Assembly: GCF_007991615.1 (NCBI RefSeq)
Contig: NZ_BJYR01000010.1
Coordinates: forward strand, 62,001-126,000
DNA from: Novosphingobium sediminis
GTDB taxonomy: Bacteria > Pseudomonadota > Alphaproteobacteria > Sphingomonadales > Sphingomonadaceae
Length of the DNA: 64,000 bases
Direction of reading: 5' to 3'
Every line of letters begins with the position of its first letter. Position 1 is the first letter of the stretch. The position numbers were made by a program, and so were the translations under genes. The notes beneath the pieces are model-generated. The model searched no databases, was not told the DNA's origin, and worked only from the letters and a program-made list of their open reading frames with translations. Of this stretch, positions 52,111-63,495 are shown piece by piece.

Positions 52111-53403
52111 TCAGGCGACAGCCGGGGTTGCGGGAGCGAGGGTGGCGTGCTCGTCCTTGCCCAGCACGGCCTCGGTGATCGAGAACGGCAGCGGCTGCGG
52201 CGTCTCGACCGACGAGACGATCGGCAGGATCACAAGGAAGTGCAGGAAGTAGTACATCGAAGCGATCTGCGAGATCATCACGTACGGTTCCTCAGCCGGC
52301 GCACCGCCGCAGTAGCCCAGCACCAGCACGTCGACGACGAGCAGGTAGAAGAACTTGCGGAACAGCGGACGGTAGTGACCCGAGCGCACCGGGCTCGTAT
52401 CCAGCCAGGGCAGGAAGAACCAGACGAGGATCGCGCTGAACATCGCGAGCACGCCCATGAGCTTCGCCGGGATGAACATGAAGTCCGAGGTGAAAGCGCG
52501 CAGGATCGCGTAGAACGGCCAGAAGTACCACTCAGGCACGATGTGCGCGGGGGTCGAGAGCGGGTTCGCCGGGATGTAGTTATCCGGGTGGCCCAGCAGG
52601 TTCGGCGCGAAGAACACCAGGGCGCAGTAGACCATCAGGAAGATACCGAGCCCGAAGCCGTCCTTGGCGGTGTAGTAGGGGTGGAACGGCACGGTGTCCG
52701 ATTCCTGCTTCACTTCCACGCCGGTCGGGTTCGACGAGCCGGGGATGTGCAGCGCCCAGACGTGCAGGATGATCACACCCAGGATCACGAAGGGCAGCAG
52801 GAAGTGCAGCGAGAAGAAGCGGTTCAGCGCGGCGTTGTCCGGTGCGAAACCGCCCAGCAGCCACTGCTGCAGCGGGGTGCCGACCAGCGGGATTGCCGAG
52901 AACAGGCCGGTGATGACCTTGGCGCCCCAGAAGCTCATCTGACCCCAGGGAAGCACGTAACCCATGAAGGCGGTGGCCATCATGAGCAGGAAGATCACGA
53001 CGCCCAGCAGCCAGATCATTTCGCGCGGGGCCTTGTACGACGAGTAGAAGAAGCCGCGGAAAATGTGGGTGTAGACCACGATGAAGAACATGCTCGCGCC
53101 GTTGGCGTGGGCATAACGGAGCATCCAGCCCCAGTTCACGTCGCGCATGATGTGCTCGACGCTGTCGAATGCAACGCCGGCATTGGCGGCGTAGTGCATC
53201 GCAAGTACAACGCCGGTCACGATCTGCAGAACCAGCGCAAAGCCCGCGAGCACGCCGAAGTTCCACATGTAGTTGAGGTTGCGCGGCACCGGATAGCCGG
53301 CGCCCACCGCGTTGTAGACAAAGCGGGGGAGGGGAAGCCGGTTATCGACCCACTGCATCAGCGGGTTGGTCGGCTTGTATTCGTTCGCCCAGGGAAAGCT
53401 CAT
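52111..53403 (-). CDS. petB: Cytochrome b of the bc1 complex
   Basis: Inner-membrane core subunit of 430 residues with eight predicted helices. Quinol-site [13 protein letters not shown] is present (PEWY), and haem-ligand histidines lie in the [17 protein letters not shown] and [20 protein letters not shown] helices. It carries out the Q-cycle with the Rieske protein. It starts 11 bases after petA. Confidence 0.97.
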   Translation of the reverse strand: MSFPWANEYKPTNPLMQWVDNRLPLPRFVYNAVGAGYPVPRNLNYMWNFGVLAGFALVLQIVTGVVLAMHYAANAGVAFDSVEHIMRDVNWGWMLRYAHANGASMFFIVVYTHIFRGFFYSSYKAPREMIWLLGVVIFLLMMATAFMGYVLPWGQMSFWGAKVITGLFSAIPLVGTPLQQWLLGGFAPDNAALNRFFSLHFLLPFVILGVIILHVWALHIPGSSNPTGVEVKQESDTVPFHPYYTAKDGFGLGIFLMVYCALVFFAPNLLGHPDNYIPANPLSTPAHIVPEWYFWPFYAILRAFTSDFMFIPAKLMGVLAMFSAILVWFFLPWLDTSPVRSGHYRPLFRKFFYLLVVDVLVLGYCGGAPAEEPYVMISQIASMYYFLHFLVILPIVSSVETPQPLPFSITEAVLGKDEHATLAPATPAVA

Positions 53404-53414
53404 CGTGTCAGTCC

Positions 53415-53978
53415 TCAGCCGATCTTCACGACAGTGTCGGAAGAAAATTCGTGGGGGGGCACCTCAAGGTTCTTGGGTGCCGGGCCTTTGCGGATGCGCG
53501 CCGCGGTATCGTAGACCGAGCCGTGGCAGGGGCAGAAATAGCCGCCGAACTCGCCCTTCACTTCGCCTTCGCCGGCGCCGAGCGGCACGCAGCCCAGGTG
53601 GGTGCAGACGCCCATCGTGATCAGCCAGTTGGTCTTGCCGGCGGTCGTGCGCTTCTCCAGCGTTTCCGGATCGCGCAGGGTCGAAACGTCGACCGCATCT
53701 GCCGCCTTGATTTCCTCGGGCGTCAGATTGCGGATGAAGACCGGCTGCTTGCGCCACACGGCCTTGATCGCCTGGCCCGGCGAGATCGCCGAGATGTCGA
53801 TCTCGGTCGAGCTCTCGGCCAGCACGTCGGCCGAAGGCGCCATTTGCGAAATCAGCGGATAGAGCGCGGCGAGACCGCCGACGCCTGCGAAGCTCACCGC
53901 AGCGATATTGATGAAGTCACGACGCCGTACGCCGTCACCAGCCATGGTAGCCTCAGCGATGCTTGCTTGTTCAGCCAT
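53415..53978 (-). CDS. petA: Rieske iron-sulfur subunit of the bc1 complex
   Basis: Protein of 187 residues. A twin-arginine-like leader ([20 protein letters not shown]) precedes the globular domain. The 2Fe-2S ligands are in CTHLGC (125-130) and CPCHG (149-153), with the [14 protein letters not shown] loop intact. The ATG at 53978 is favoured over one two codons earlier because AGGGA lies six bases before it. First gene of the operon; a Fur-like palindrome lies about 255 bases upstream. Confidence 0.96.
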   Translation of the reverse strand: MAEQASIAEATMAGDGVRRRDFINIAAVSFAGVGGLAALYPLISQMAPSADVLAESSTEIDISAISPGQAIKAVWRKQPVFIRNLTPEEIKAADAVDVSTLRDPETLEKRTTAGKTNWLITMGVCTHLGCVPLGAGEGEVKGEFGGYFCPCHGSVYDTAARIRKGPAPKNLEVPPHEFSSDTVVKIG

Positions 53979-54278
53979 TGCCATTCCCTGCCTGCGCTGC
54001 CGCCGCCACGGATCGGGCGCGATAGCGTGTCCTAAAATGTCCCACACCGATCCGGCGGGAAAGTGCCCAAAGGGACGCTCGTCCAGCCATGCCGCACCAA
54101 CCCCCGCGACAACGCGGGAGTTCGGTCCCCTTGGGCGCGCCTGATAGACGCAAAGCCGCCAGTTTGCCAACAAGCATTTTGCCGTGGATGCAAGGCATCT
54201 AATCGCATTTTTAACAGTAACTTGAATGATTATTGCAAATCATTCGCAACATAGCTCTTGCGACGGCGTGACAGAGCC
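53979..54278 (-). promoter_or_regulatory. petABC upstream region with a Fur-like palindrome
   Basis: 300 bases without a plausible gene. At 54233-54249 lies TTGCAAATCATTCGCAA, an imperfect palindrome matching TTGC-AAT-ATT-GCAA and resembling alphaproteobacterial Fur sites. At 54103-54118 a perfect CCCGCG-ACAA-CGCGGG hairpin would lie in the leader. Iron control of a haem and Fe-S complex is plausible but untested. Confidence 0.5.
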
Positions 54279-55373
54279 TCAACCGCTTGATGCGGCGCTG
54301 ACTCGGCCAAGGCCTGCCCCATCGGGCCATCCCGGCGCGGCAAGGCCCATCACCTTGAACAGTGCGCCCATTTCGGTCGGGGCGGTCAGCCGCACAGTTG
54401 CTGCCTCGATTGCTTCAGCAGCATCCGGTGCTGCTCGTGCAAGGCTCCCGGCTCGCGCACCGATCCCGAGGGCGGCGAGCCAGTGTCCTTGCGTGTTCGT
54501 CCCCAGCCAGCGCGCTCCGGCTTGCTCGGCCACTTCGGCCAGCGTCGCGAAATCGACGTGAGCAGTAAGGTCGGCCTCGCCCGGCTCGGCAAAGACATCG
54601 ACCTTGCGGTGCGCCTGCACCGCCTGCAAGGTGCTGCCAAGCTGCGGCTCGGCGTAGCCATAGTCGATGAACAGGGCCGCTCCGCCCTGTGCGGCAAGGC
54701 GGCCCGCAACTTCCTGCACGACAGTCGCAGCGGCGGGCGATGCTTCCAGAATTGCCCCTTCGCCGGCCTCGGCGAAAGCCGCCGGTGCCGCCGCATCCAT
54801 CGGCCGTGTCCCCGCAACCGGAATGAACCTGCCCTGCGCATCCAGTCCGACCATGCGCTCGCGCCAGCCACTTGCCGTGCGCACCAATTGCCGAACCGGC
54901 AGCGCATCGAGGAATTCGTTGGCCACGATCAGCAGGGGGCGATCCGACGGTAGTTCCGAAAGGTCGTGATGCCAGACCGCGCCACGGTGCGCTGCACGCT
55001 GCAAGGCCATAAGGGCCGGGCTGGTTTCGACGAAATGGACTTCAGGTGCGAGCCCGGCCCCGGCCGCTGCCCGCAGTGCATCACGCGCCAAAGTTCCGCG
55101 ACCGGGGCCAAGCTCGACATAACAGACGCCGTCCGGGCTTCCGGCTCGCTGCCAAATATCCGCCAGCCACAGACCGATCAGTTCGCCGAACATCTGGCTG
55201 ATTTCAGGCGCGGTCACAAAGTCGCCCCCCGCGCCGAGCGGATCGCGCGAACCGTAGTAACGCGCATTCGCTTCGGCCATGTAATGCGCGATCGAGATCG
55301 GCCCGGTCGCAGCGATGAGCCGCGCGAACACGCTGGAGAGCCCGCCCGGCTCACTGCTGTCATCGCTTGCCAT
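54279..55373 (-). CDS. MidA/NDUFAF7-like SAM-dependent methyltransferase (DUF185)
   Basis: Protein of 364 residues. The family start is PISIAHYMAEANARYYGSRD then GGDFVTAPEISQMFGELIGL; the SAM-binding motif is YVELGPGRGTLARD, with LLIVANEFLDALPV downstream. The human homologue NDUFAF7 methylates a complex I subunit arginine; bacterial roles are less clear. It starts 22 bases after lgt ends, so they form one operon, and is followed by the bc1 operon. Confidence 0.92.
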   Translation of the reverse strand: MASDDSSEPGGLSSVFARLIAATGPISIAHYMAEANARYYGSRDPLGAGGDFVTAPEISQMFGELIGLWLADIWQRAGSPDGVCYVELGPGRGTLARDALRAAAGAGLAPEVHFVETSPALMALQRAAHRGAVWHHDLSELPSDRPLLIVANEFLDALPVRQLVRTASGWRERMVGLDAQGRFIPVAGTRPMDAAAPAAFAEAGEGAILEASPAAATVVQEVAGRLAAQGGAALFIDYGYAEPQLGSTLQAVQAHRKVDVFAEPGEADLTAHVDFATLAEVAEQAGARWLGTNTQGHWLAALGIGARAGSLARAAPDAAEAIEAATVRLTAPTEMGALFKVMGLAAPGWPDGAGLGRVSAASSG

Positions 55374-55394
55374 CGCCGCCGAACTTCGCCGCGC

Positions 55395-56312
55395 TCAGGA
55401 TACGACCGTCTGCCCCGATGACTGCCCGGTCGGCTGGATCGTCACGGCCAGCGGCGGGCTCATCAGCGCGCGGAATGCAAGACCCAGCCCGATCGCCATC
55501 ATCGGCAGCGTGAGCCACTGTCCCATCGAAAGACCGGTGCGCATTGCGAAGTCGAGCAGTTGCACATCCGGTTCGCGGTAGAATTCTACCGTGAAGCGCG
55601 CCATCGCATAGCCCAGTCCGAAAATGCCGACGAGAAGGCCTGGCCGCCAGCGCGCTCGGGTGCGCCAGAACAGCACGAACAGCACGATGCCGAGGACAAG
55701 ACCTTCCAGCAGCGCTTCGTAAAGCTGGCTGGGATGGCGCGGCAGCGCTCCTGCGCCCGGAAACACCATGACCCACGGCATCTTCGAATCGGTCACCCGG
55801 CCCCACAGTTCGCCGTTCACGAAATTGGCGCAGCGGCCGAAGAACAGGCCCGGCGGCACGCAGACCGCGATGTAGTCGCAGGTCCGCACGAAGTTCAGCC
55901 CGCCGCGCCACGAAACCCATGCTATCGCCACCACGGTGCCGATCAGGCCGCCATGGAAGCTCATGCCGCCTTCCCACAGCCGGATCAGCCGCGCCGGATC
56001 GGCAAGCAGTTCGGGCGCATAGAAAAACGCATAGCCAAGCCGGCCGCCAAGGATCACGCCAAGCGTCGCATAGAAGAACAGATCGTCCGCATGCCGCTGC
56101 GCGAGCGGTGCGCCCGGCTGGCGAATCATTCGGCCCAACTGGAAGTAGGCCAGCATGATCCCCGCCAGATAGGCGAGGCTGTACCATTTGATCGCAAAGA
56201 ACCCGAGGTCGATCGCAATCGGCGAGAGCCCGAGGTTCTCCCAATGCAACGGCTGGTGACCGGCAGCGGCAATGACCGGGGCTGCTGCTGCGGCGGCCGA
56301 TAGTGACAGCAA
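55395..56312 (-). CDS. lgt: Prolipoprotein diacylglyceryl transferase
   Basis: Inner-membrane enzyme of 305 residues that adds diacylglycerol to the lipobox cysteine, needed for the several lipoproteins encoded in this window. The Lgt signature [14 protein letters not shown] is present, as is the [11 protein letters not shown] loop and [20 protein letters not shown]. About seven hydrophobic spans. First gene of lgt-midA. Confidence 0.96.
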   Translation of the reverse strand: MLSLSAAAAAAPVIAAAGHQPLHWENLGLSPIAIDLGFFAIKWYSLAYLAGIMLAYFQLGRMIRQPGAPLAQRHADDLFFYATLGVILGGRLGYAFFYAPELLADPARLIRLWEGGMSFHGGLIGTVVAIAWVSWRGGLNFVRTCDYIAVCVPPGLFFGRCANFVNGELWGRVTDSKMPWVMVFPGAGALPRHPSQLYEALLEGLVLGIVLFVLFWRTRARWRPGLLVGIFGLGYAMARFTVEFYREPDVQLLDFAMRTGLSMGQWLTLPMMAIGLGLAFRALMSPPLAVTIQPTGQSSGQTVVS

Positions 56313-56513
56313 GGGCCAAGCTCCCTAGAGATTTTGCAACAATGGGGTTTGTAACAGAATGGTTTTGTTTTGTGCCGCGAGCGACGCAGCCTTGCGCGGC
56401 CTTCTGGCACAGGGCAAACCCGGGAGGCAAACCGAATAACAGGTTAAACCCCAACGCCGCAGCTTTTGCAGGAAAGCAGGCGAAATGGGGCGGAGAGGAG
56501 TGATCAAATACCC

Positions 56514-58226
<1,713 letters not shown>

Positions 58227-58245
58227 TGCGATAAGGAAGAGGGGT

Positions 58246-60993
58246 ATGATCACCCCCCGGATTCCCAACCAGCGTGCCATCATCGATCGCCGGGCGCTTG
58301 CCGATGCAATTGCTGATCAAGTCGCGGCGCAGGGCGAAAAGGCCCGGCCCGCGATTGTCGAGTTGCTGCGCGAGGCGCTCGCCAAGGGGCGCGAGGAACT
58401 CGCCCGCCGCTTGCGCGAGAAGCCCTCGCACGGCACCGAATGCGCGCAGGGGCAGGCCTTCCTGATCGACCAGCTGGTCCGCGTGATCCACGATCACGTC
58501 GTCGGCCACGTCTACCGCGCCAGCAACCGCTCGACCGGCGAACGCATCGCGCTGATCGCTGTCGGCGGCTACGGGCGCGGCGAGATGGCGCCTCATTCCG
58601 ACGTCGACATCGCCTTCCTCACTCCCACCAAGCCCACCTCATGGTGCGAGCAGGTGATCGAGGCGATGCTCTATTTCTTCTGGGATCTCGGACTCAAGGT
58701 CGGCCAGTCCAGCCGCTCGCTCGACGAGATGGTGCGCATGGCGCGCAGCGATCTCACCATCCGCACCGCGCTCCTCGAAGGCCGCTACGTCTGGGGTGAC
58801 CGCGCGCTCTATGATGAAAGCGCGCGCCGTTTCTGGGCCGAAGTCGTCACAGGCACCGAACGCCAGTTCGTTGCGGAGAAGCTCGCCGAGCGGAATGAAC
58901 GGCACAAGAAGCTGGGCGACAGCCGCTATGTCGTCGAACCCAACGTGAAGGAAGGCAAGGGCGGCCTGCGCGATCTGCACACGCTCTACTGGATTGGCAA
59001 ATACATCCACAAGGTTCGCGATCCCAGCGAACTGGTCGAGGTCGGCCTGCTGACGGCAGCCGAATATCGCGCCTTTCGCCGCGCCGAGAGCTTCTTCTGG
59101 TCGGTGCGCTGCCACCTCCACGCCGTGACGGGCCGCGCCGAGGACCGGCTCACCTTCGATCTCCAGCGCGAAGTCGCGCTGCGCATGAACTTCGCCGACC
59201 GCCCGGGCAAGAGCGCGGTCGAGCGCTTCATGCAGTACTTTTTCCTGCAGGCGACGCAGGTCGGGTCGCTCACGGGCATGTTCCTCGCCCAGCTCGATGA
59301 GCAGTTCGCCAAGACCCGCATCGGTTTCTTTGCCGCGCTGCGCGGCCGCCGCAAGCGCAAGATCGGCGCGTTCCCGATCCAGGCCGAAAAGCTTGGTGCC
59401 GATGGCGACGATTTCTTCCGGACGGACCCCGTTCGTCTGATCGAGATATTTCTCGTTGCCGATCGCGAAGGGCTTGAAATCCACCCTGAGGCGATGCGCC
59501 TTGCGCGCCGCGATTCTGGCCTGATCGACGCATCGGTCCGCCGCGATCCGCGCGCCAATACAATGTTCATGGAACTGCTCACGAGCCGCAACGATCCCGA
59601 AACGGCGCTGCGCTGGATGAGCGAGGCAGGCATCTTCGGCCGTTTTGTGCCCGATTTCGGCCGCGTCGTCGCGCAGATGCAGTTCGATATGTACCACCAC
59701 TACACGGTGGACGAGCACACCATCCGTGCCATCGGCCTGCTCTCGCGCATCGAAAAGGGCGAAGAGACCGAACACCACCCGATGGCGACCGAGGTCATTT
59801 CCAAGGTCGCCTCGCGCCGGGTCCTCTATGTCGCAACTCTGCTTCATGACATTGCCAAGGGGCGGCGCGGAGATCACTCGATCCTCGGCGCCGAAATCGC
59901 GATGAAGCTCTGCCCCCGGCTCGGCATGTCGCCGGCGGAGACTGAACTTGTCGCATGGCTGGTGCGTTGGCATCTCCTGATGAGCGCCACCGCCTTCAAG
60001 CGCGATCTTGCCGACTACAAGACCATCGCCGACTTTGCCGGGCGCGTCCAAAGCCAGGAGCGGCTGCGCCTGCTCCTCATTCTCACCATCGTCGATATCC
60101 GCGCCGTCGGCCCCGGCATCTGGAACTCGTGGAAGCGCCAGCTGCTCGGCGATCTGTTCACTTCGGCGGAGGAAGTCCTCCGCCTCGGCCACAAGCAATA
60201 TGGCCGCGCCGAACGCATCGCTGCAAAGAAGAAGGCCGTCGCCGCGCTGCTCAAGGAACGCGATGCGCTGATCGGCACCGTCGGCAAGCAGCTTGGCGAT
60301 GCCTACTGGATCGCCGAGCCCGAGGACATCATCGCGCTCAATCTCCAGCAGATGGACCTCTCGCTCGACGAGCCGCTCACGGTCGAAGCGCATTGGTACC
60401 CCGCGCGCGGCGCCACGCTCGTGACCGTGCTTGCCGCGGACCACCCCGGCCTGTTCTACCGCATCGCCGGGGGCATCCACCTTGCGGGCGGCAATATCAT
60501 CGACGCGCGCATCCACACCGCGCGCAACGGTCTCGCGGTCGATAACTTCCTCGTGCAGGATCCGCTCGGCCGTCCGCTCAACGAACCCGCGCAGATCGCC
60601 CGGCTCAAGACCGCGATTGCCGATGCGCTGGCCAACCGGGTCAAGCTTCTTCCCCAACTTGCCGCGCGTCCCTCAGCCCGCCCGCGCGCCGATGCCTTCG
60701 AAGTCGAACCCATCGTCATCTTCGACAACAAGGCGTCCAACCGCTTCACCGTGATCGAGGTCGGCGCACGCGACCGCCCGGCGCTGCTAAGCCAGCTGGC
60801 GCGCGCGTTGTTCGAAGCGCGGCTGGTCGTCCACTCCGCCCACATCGCCACTTATGGCGAGCGCGCGGTCGATACCTTCTACGTCACCGATCTGCTCGGC
60901 GAAAAGATCGAGGCCGATACCCGCATGCGCGCGATCGAAAAGCGCCTGATCGAAGCGGCGGAGGATCGCCGCAGCAAGGCCGCTGCGGCATGA
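58246..60993 (+). CDS. glnD: [Protein-PII] uridylyltransferase/uridylyl-removing enzyme
   Basis: Primary nitrogen sensor of 915 residues; it adds UMP to PII when glutamine is low and removes it when high. The nucleotidyltransferase domain has GGYGRGEMAPHSDVDI at 107-122; the HD domain has ATLLHDIAKGRRGDHS near residue 530; two ACT domains lie at about 715-790 and 830-905 (TLVTVLAADHPGLFYRIAGG and TVIEVGARDRPALLSQLARA). The stop overlaps the yqgE start as ATGA. Confidence 0.97.
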   Translation: MITPRIPNQRAIIDRRALADAIADQVAAQGEKARPAIVELLREALAKGREELARRLREKPSHGTECAQGQAFLIDQLVRVIHDHVVGHVYRASNRSTGERIALIAVGGYGRGEMAPHSDVDIAFLTPTKPTSWCEQVIEAMLYFFWDLGLKVGQSSRSLDEMVRMARSDLTIRTALLEGRYVWGDRALYDESARRFWAEVVTGTERQFVAEKLAERNERHKKLGDSRYVVEPNVKEGKGGLRDLHTLYWIGKYIHKVRDPSELVEVGLLTAAEYRAFRRAESFFWSVRCHLHAVTGRAEDRLTFDLQREVALRMNFADRPGKSAVERFMQYFFLQATQVGSLTGMFLAQLDEQFAKTRIGFFAALRGRRKRKIGAFPIQAEKLGADGDDFFRTDPVRLIEIFLVADREGLEIHPEAMRLARRDSGLIDASVRRDPRANTMFMELLTSRNDPETALRWMSEAGIFGRFVPDFGRVVAQMQFDMYHHYTVDEHTIRAIGLLSRIEKGEETEHHPMATEVISKVASRRVLYVATLLHDIAKGRRGDHSILGAEIAMKLCPRLGMSPAETELVAWLVRWHLLMSATAFKRDLADYKTIADFAGRVQSQERLRLLLILTIVDIRAVGPGIWNSWKRQLLGDLFTSAEEVLRLGHKQYGRAERIAAKKKAVAALLKERDALIGTVGKQLGDAYWIAEPEDIIALNLQQMDLSLDEPLTVEAHWYPARGATLVTVLAADHPGLFYRIAGGIHLAGGNIIDARIHTARNGLAVDNFLVQDPLGRPLNEPAQIARLKTAIADALANRVKLLPQLAARPSARPRADAFEVEPIVIFDNKASNRFTVIEVGARDRPALLSQLARALFEARLVVHSAHIATYGERAVDTFYVTDLLGEKIEADTRMRAIEKRLIEAAEDRRSKAAAA

Positions 60994-61550
60994 CCGAGCC
61001 GGAGTATCTCGCCGGCCGCATCCTCCTCGCCATGCCGGGCATGGGCGACACACGCTTCGAACGCGCCGTTATCGCGATGTGCGTGCACGATGAACACGGC
61101 GCGCTCGGCATCGGTGTCGGCAGCGTGCGTGAAGGCGTGACCCTGCACAGCCTGCTTGCCGATGTCGGCATCGATCCCGGAGCGGCGCCCGATGGCCCGG
61201 TGCTCAATGGCGGTCCGGTCGAAACCTCGCGCGGGTTCGTGCTCCACAGCACCGATTGGGGCGGCAGCGGCTCGGTCGAGGTGAGCCCGCTCTGCGCGCT
61301 CTCCGCCTCGATGGACGTGCTGCGGGCGATCGCCGAGGGGCGCGGCCCATCGAAATGGCTCGTCGCACTCGGTTATGCCGGCTGGGGCGCAGGCCAACTC
61401 GAGGGCGAGATGCGCCAGCACGGCTGGTATGCGGCGCAAGGTCGCAGCGACATCCTGTTCGAAACCTCGGTCGCGGCCCGCTGGGCCGCCACCTGGCGTG
61501 CCGAGGGCATCGACCCATCGCACCTCGTCAGCCAGACCGGACGGGCATAA
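60990..61550 (+). CDS. yqgE: YqgE/AlgH family protein
   Basis: Protein of 186 residues matching the DUF179/YqgE family: EYLAGRILLAMPGMGDTRFE at the N-terminus, VLNGGPVETSRGFVLHSTDW and LGYAGWGAGQLEGEMRQHGW. Function unknown; it has been linked to alginate regulation in Pseudomonas (AlgH). Coupled to glnD by ATGA, an uncommon pair worth noting. Confidence 0.9.
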   Translation: MTEPEYLAGRILLAMPGMGDTRFERAVIAMCVHDEHGALGIGVGSVREGVTLHSLLADVGIDPGAAPDGPVLNGGPVETSRGFVLHSTDWGGSGSVEVSPLCALSASMDVLRAIAEGRGPSKWLVALGYAGWGAGQLEGEMRQHGWYAAQGRSDILFETSVAARWAATWRAEGIDPSHLVSQTGRA

Positions 61551-61551
61551 T

Positions 61552-61613
61552 TCCTCTCCATTTTTGCGCAGCACAAATGGGGAGGTGGCAGCGCGAAGCG
61601 CTGACGGGGGGGT
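61552..61613. repeat. Sphingomonad-type intergenic hairpin repeat
   Basis: Between converging yqgE and gltX: a hairpin of CCATTTTTG and CACAAATGG arms with CTCTCC/GGGGAGG flanks, followed by CAGCGC-GAA-GCGCTG and a G-run. The combined element recurs in many sphingomonad genomes (recalled, not searched). It may end both transcripts. Confidence 0.6.
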
Positions 61614-61617
61614 AATT

Positions 61618-62943
61618 TCACCCCAACCGCCGAACCGCCTCATCCCGCCCGATCAGCGGCAACAGCGCTTTCATATCCGGCCCATGGTCCATGCCCGTCA
61701 GCGCCTGCCGCAGCGGCAGAAACAGCGCTTTGCCCTTGCGCCCTGTCGCATCCTTGAGCGCCCCCGTCAGTGCCCCCCACGGATCGCCAGCCCAATCAAG
61801 CCCGGCCGCCACCACAACCGCCTGATTCAGAAACTCCCGCGTCTCGGCGTCGAACTCCGGCGTTGCAATCGGCCCAGTCACGACCTGCCACCAGTCCGCC
61901 GCCTCGGCCACAGTGCTCAGGTTGGGCCGGATCGCATCCCATGCTGCCTCGCCCATGCCCTCGGGCAGCCGCGCGGCCACATGCGCGAATGGCAGCCGGT
62001 GGATCACCGAAGCATTGACCCGCGCCAGTTCCGCATCATCGAACCGCGCCGGCGCCCGTCCGAAGTGCGCAAGGTCAAAGCTCTCCGCCAGCGCATCCGC
62101 ATCGAGCGCGGGGTCGACCGGATCGCTCGTGCCCAGCCGCGCCAGCAGTGCGAGCAGCGCCTCGGGCTCGATCCCCTGCTCGCGCATTTCGGAAACGCCC
62201 AGCGAGCCGAGCCGCTTTGAAAGCTTGCCCTCGGCACCCGTCAGCAGTGCCTCGTGCGCAAATCGCGGGGCCGATACCCCCAGCGCAGTGAACATCTGCA
62301 CCTGCGTCGCGGTGTTGGAAACGTGGTCCTCGCCGCGCAGCACGTCGGTCACGCCCATCTGGATATCGTCGATCACCGAAGGCAGCATGTAGAGCCACGA
62401 GCCGTCCGCACGGCGCACCACCGGGTCCGACATCTGCCGCGCATCGAAGTGCTGCGGCCCGCGAATGCCGTCCACCCATTCAATCGGCGCCTCGTGATCG
62501 AGCAGGAAGCGCCAGTGCGGTTGCTCCCCCGCTGCCTCCTTGGCCGCATGGTCCGCCTCGGTAAGGTTCAAGGCGGCACGGTCGTAGATCGGTGGCAGAC
62601 CGCGCCCCAGCAGCACCTTGCGCTTGAGGTCCAGTTCCTGCGCAGTCTCATAGCAGCGATAGAGCCGCCCCGCAGCGATCAGCGTTTCGAACGCCGCCTC
62701 GTAGATCGCAAAGCGCGCCGACTGCCGCTCCTCGCGCTCCGGGTGCAGCCCCAGCCACGCCAGATCGGCGCGGATCGCCTCGACATGCTCTTCGCGGCTG
62801 CGCGCCACATCGGTATCGTCGATGCGCAGCAGGAAGCGCCCGCCGTTCTTTTTCGCCAGCAGCCAGTTGTGCAGCGCCGTGCGGATATTGCCGACATGGA
62901 GCGTTCCGGTGGGCGAGGGGGCAAAGCGCGTGGTGACAGTCAT
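61618..62943 (-). CDS. gltX: Glutamyl-tRNA synthetase
   Basis: Class I synthetase of 441 residues. RFAPSPTGTLHVGNIRTAL carries the HIGH-like motif and KLSKRLGSLG the KMSKS loop near residue 240. The length and VTDVLRGEDHVSNTATQVQM segment fit the shorter alphaproteobacterial GltX. In this phylum it often charges both tRNA-Glu and tRNA-Gln, but specificity is not visible here. Confidence 0.96.
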   Translation of the reverse strand: MTVTTRFAPSPTGTLHVGNIRTALHNWLLAKKNGGRFLLRIDDTDVARSREEHVEAIRADLAWLGLHPEREERQSARFAIYEAAFETLIAAGRLYRCYETAQELDLKRKVLLGRGLPPIYDRAALNLTEADHAAKEAAGEQPHWRFLLDHEAPIEWVDGIRGPQHFDARQMSDPVVRRADGSWLYMLPSVIDDIQMGVTDVLRGEDHVSNTATQVQMFTALGVSAPRFAHEALLTGAEGKLSKRLGSLGVSEMREQGIEPEALLALLARLGTSDPVDPALDADALAESFDLAHFGRAPARFDDAELARVNASVIHRLPFAHVAARLPEGMGEAAWDAIRPNLSTVAEAADWWQVVTGPIATPEFDAETREFLNQAVVVAAGLDWAGDPWGALTGALKDATGRKGKALFLPLRQALTGMDHGPDMKALLPLIGRDEAVRRLG

Positions 62944-62994
62944 GCTCCCGCCTATAGCGGCCGGAAGTTGGCCGACAAGCTTAGCACACCAGCA

Positions 62995-63414
62995 TCAGCC
63001 CATCAGCATAAGGGCATGGGTCATCGCATCCCACAGCGGCTCATGGCGATCAGCACGGACCAGCCCGGCAATCGCCTCGCCAAACGCGCTGCGGTCGCGC
63101 CCCCGCCCGGCTTCGGTGAGCGTAGCCAGCGTCGCCTCATCCGGCGAAAGCCGCTGGCAGCAGGCGCGCCCGACCACGAACGGCTCCGGCCACGCCCGCA
63201 CCATGGCTTGAACGAAATCATGCACCGCGCAGGCTGCCTCGCAATTGCACAGCCGCAGCGCCAGCGCGGGAAGGGGATCGCTGCGGTCCCGCGCGGCAAT
63301 CGCGCAAAGCCTCACCGCATGGACAAGATCCTGCGCCGCCGCGCTCTGCGTGTGCAGGACAGGGGGCTGCGCAAGCGCAGTGATGGTATGGGCGAACCGG
63401 GTCAACGCGGTCAT
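62995..63414 (-). CDS. Small conserved protein behind two Fur-like sites (possibly DUF6628)
   Basis: Protein of 139 residues, mainly helical and Ala-rich. Four cysteines lie close together in LRLCNCEAACAVHDF and two in GRACCQRLSPDE, which would suit metal or Fe-S binding. It opens MTALTRFAHTITALAQPPVL. The DUF6628 name is a weak recollection. The ATG at 63414 starts 15 bases after a perfect palindrome (63430-63448), with a second at 63474-63488, so it is probably iron-regulated. Function unknown. Confidence 0.65.
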   Translation of the reverse strand: MTALTRFAHTITALAQPPVLHTQSAAAQDLVHAVRLCAIAARDRSDPLPALALRLCNCEAACAVHDFVQAMVRAWPEPFVVGRACCQRLSPDEATLATLTEAGRGRDRSAFGEAIAGLVRADRHEPLWDAMTHALMLMG

Positions 63415-63429
63415 GGCAGGGCCTATCTT

Positions 63430-63448
63430 GTTGCGAGTGATTCGCAAC
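63430..63448 (-). promoter_or_regulatory. Fur-like palindrome 1 upstream of the small Cys-rich gene
   Basis: Perfect 7-base inverted repeat GTTGCGA and TCGCAAC with a 5-base spacer. It resembles the alphaproteobacterial Fur site and the palindrome near petA. It lies 16 bases upstream of the start codon at 63414, where a repressor would block transcription or translation initiation. Confidence 0.6.
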
Positions 63449-63473
63449 TTAGCAAGCGCCGGCCTCACGTCAA

Positions 63474-63488
63474 TGCGAATCGTTCGCA
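63474..63488 (-). promoter_or_regulatory. Fur-like palindrome 2 upstream of the small Cys-rich gene
   Basis: TGCGAA and TTCGCA with a 3-base spacer, 60 bases upstream of the start codon at 63414 and just past the nadE stop. Together with palindrome 1 it suggests a double operator. Confidence 0.55.
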
Positions 63489-63495
63489 ACAAGCC

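Noticed and set aside
58639..60657. Minus-strand frame of 672 codons opposite glnD
   Set aside because: Antisense shadow of a GlnD with all domains; no signal for translation.
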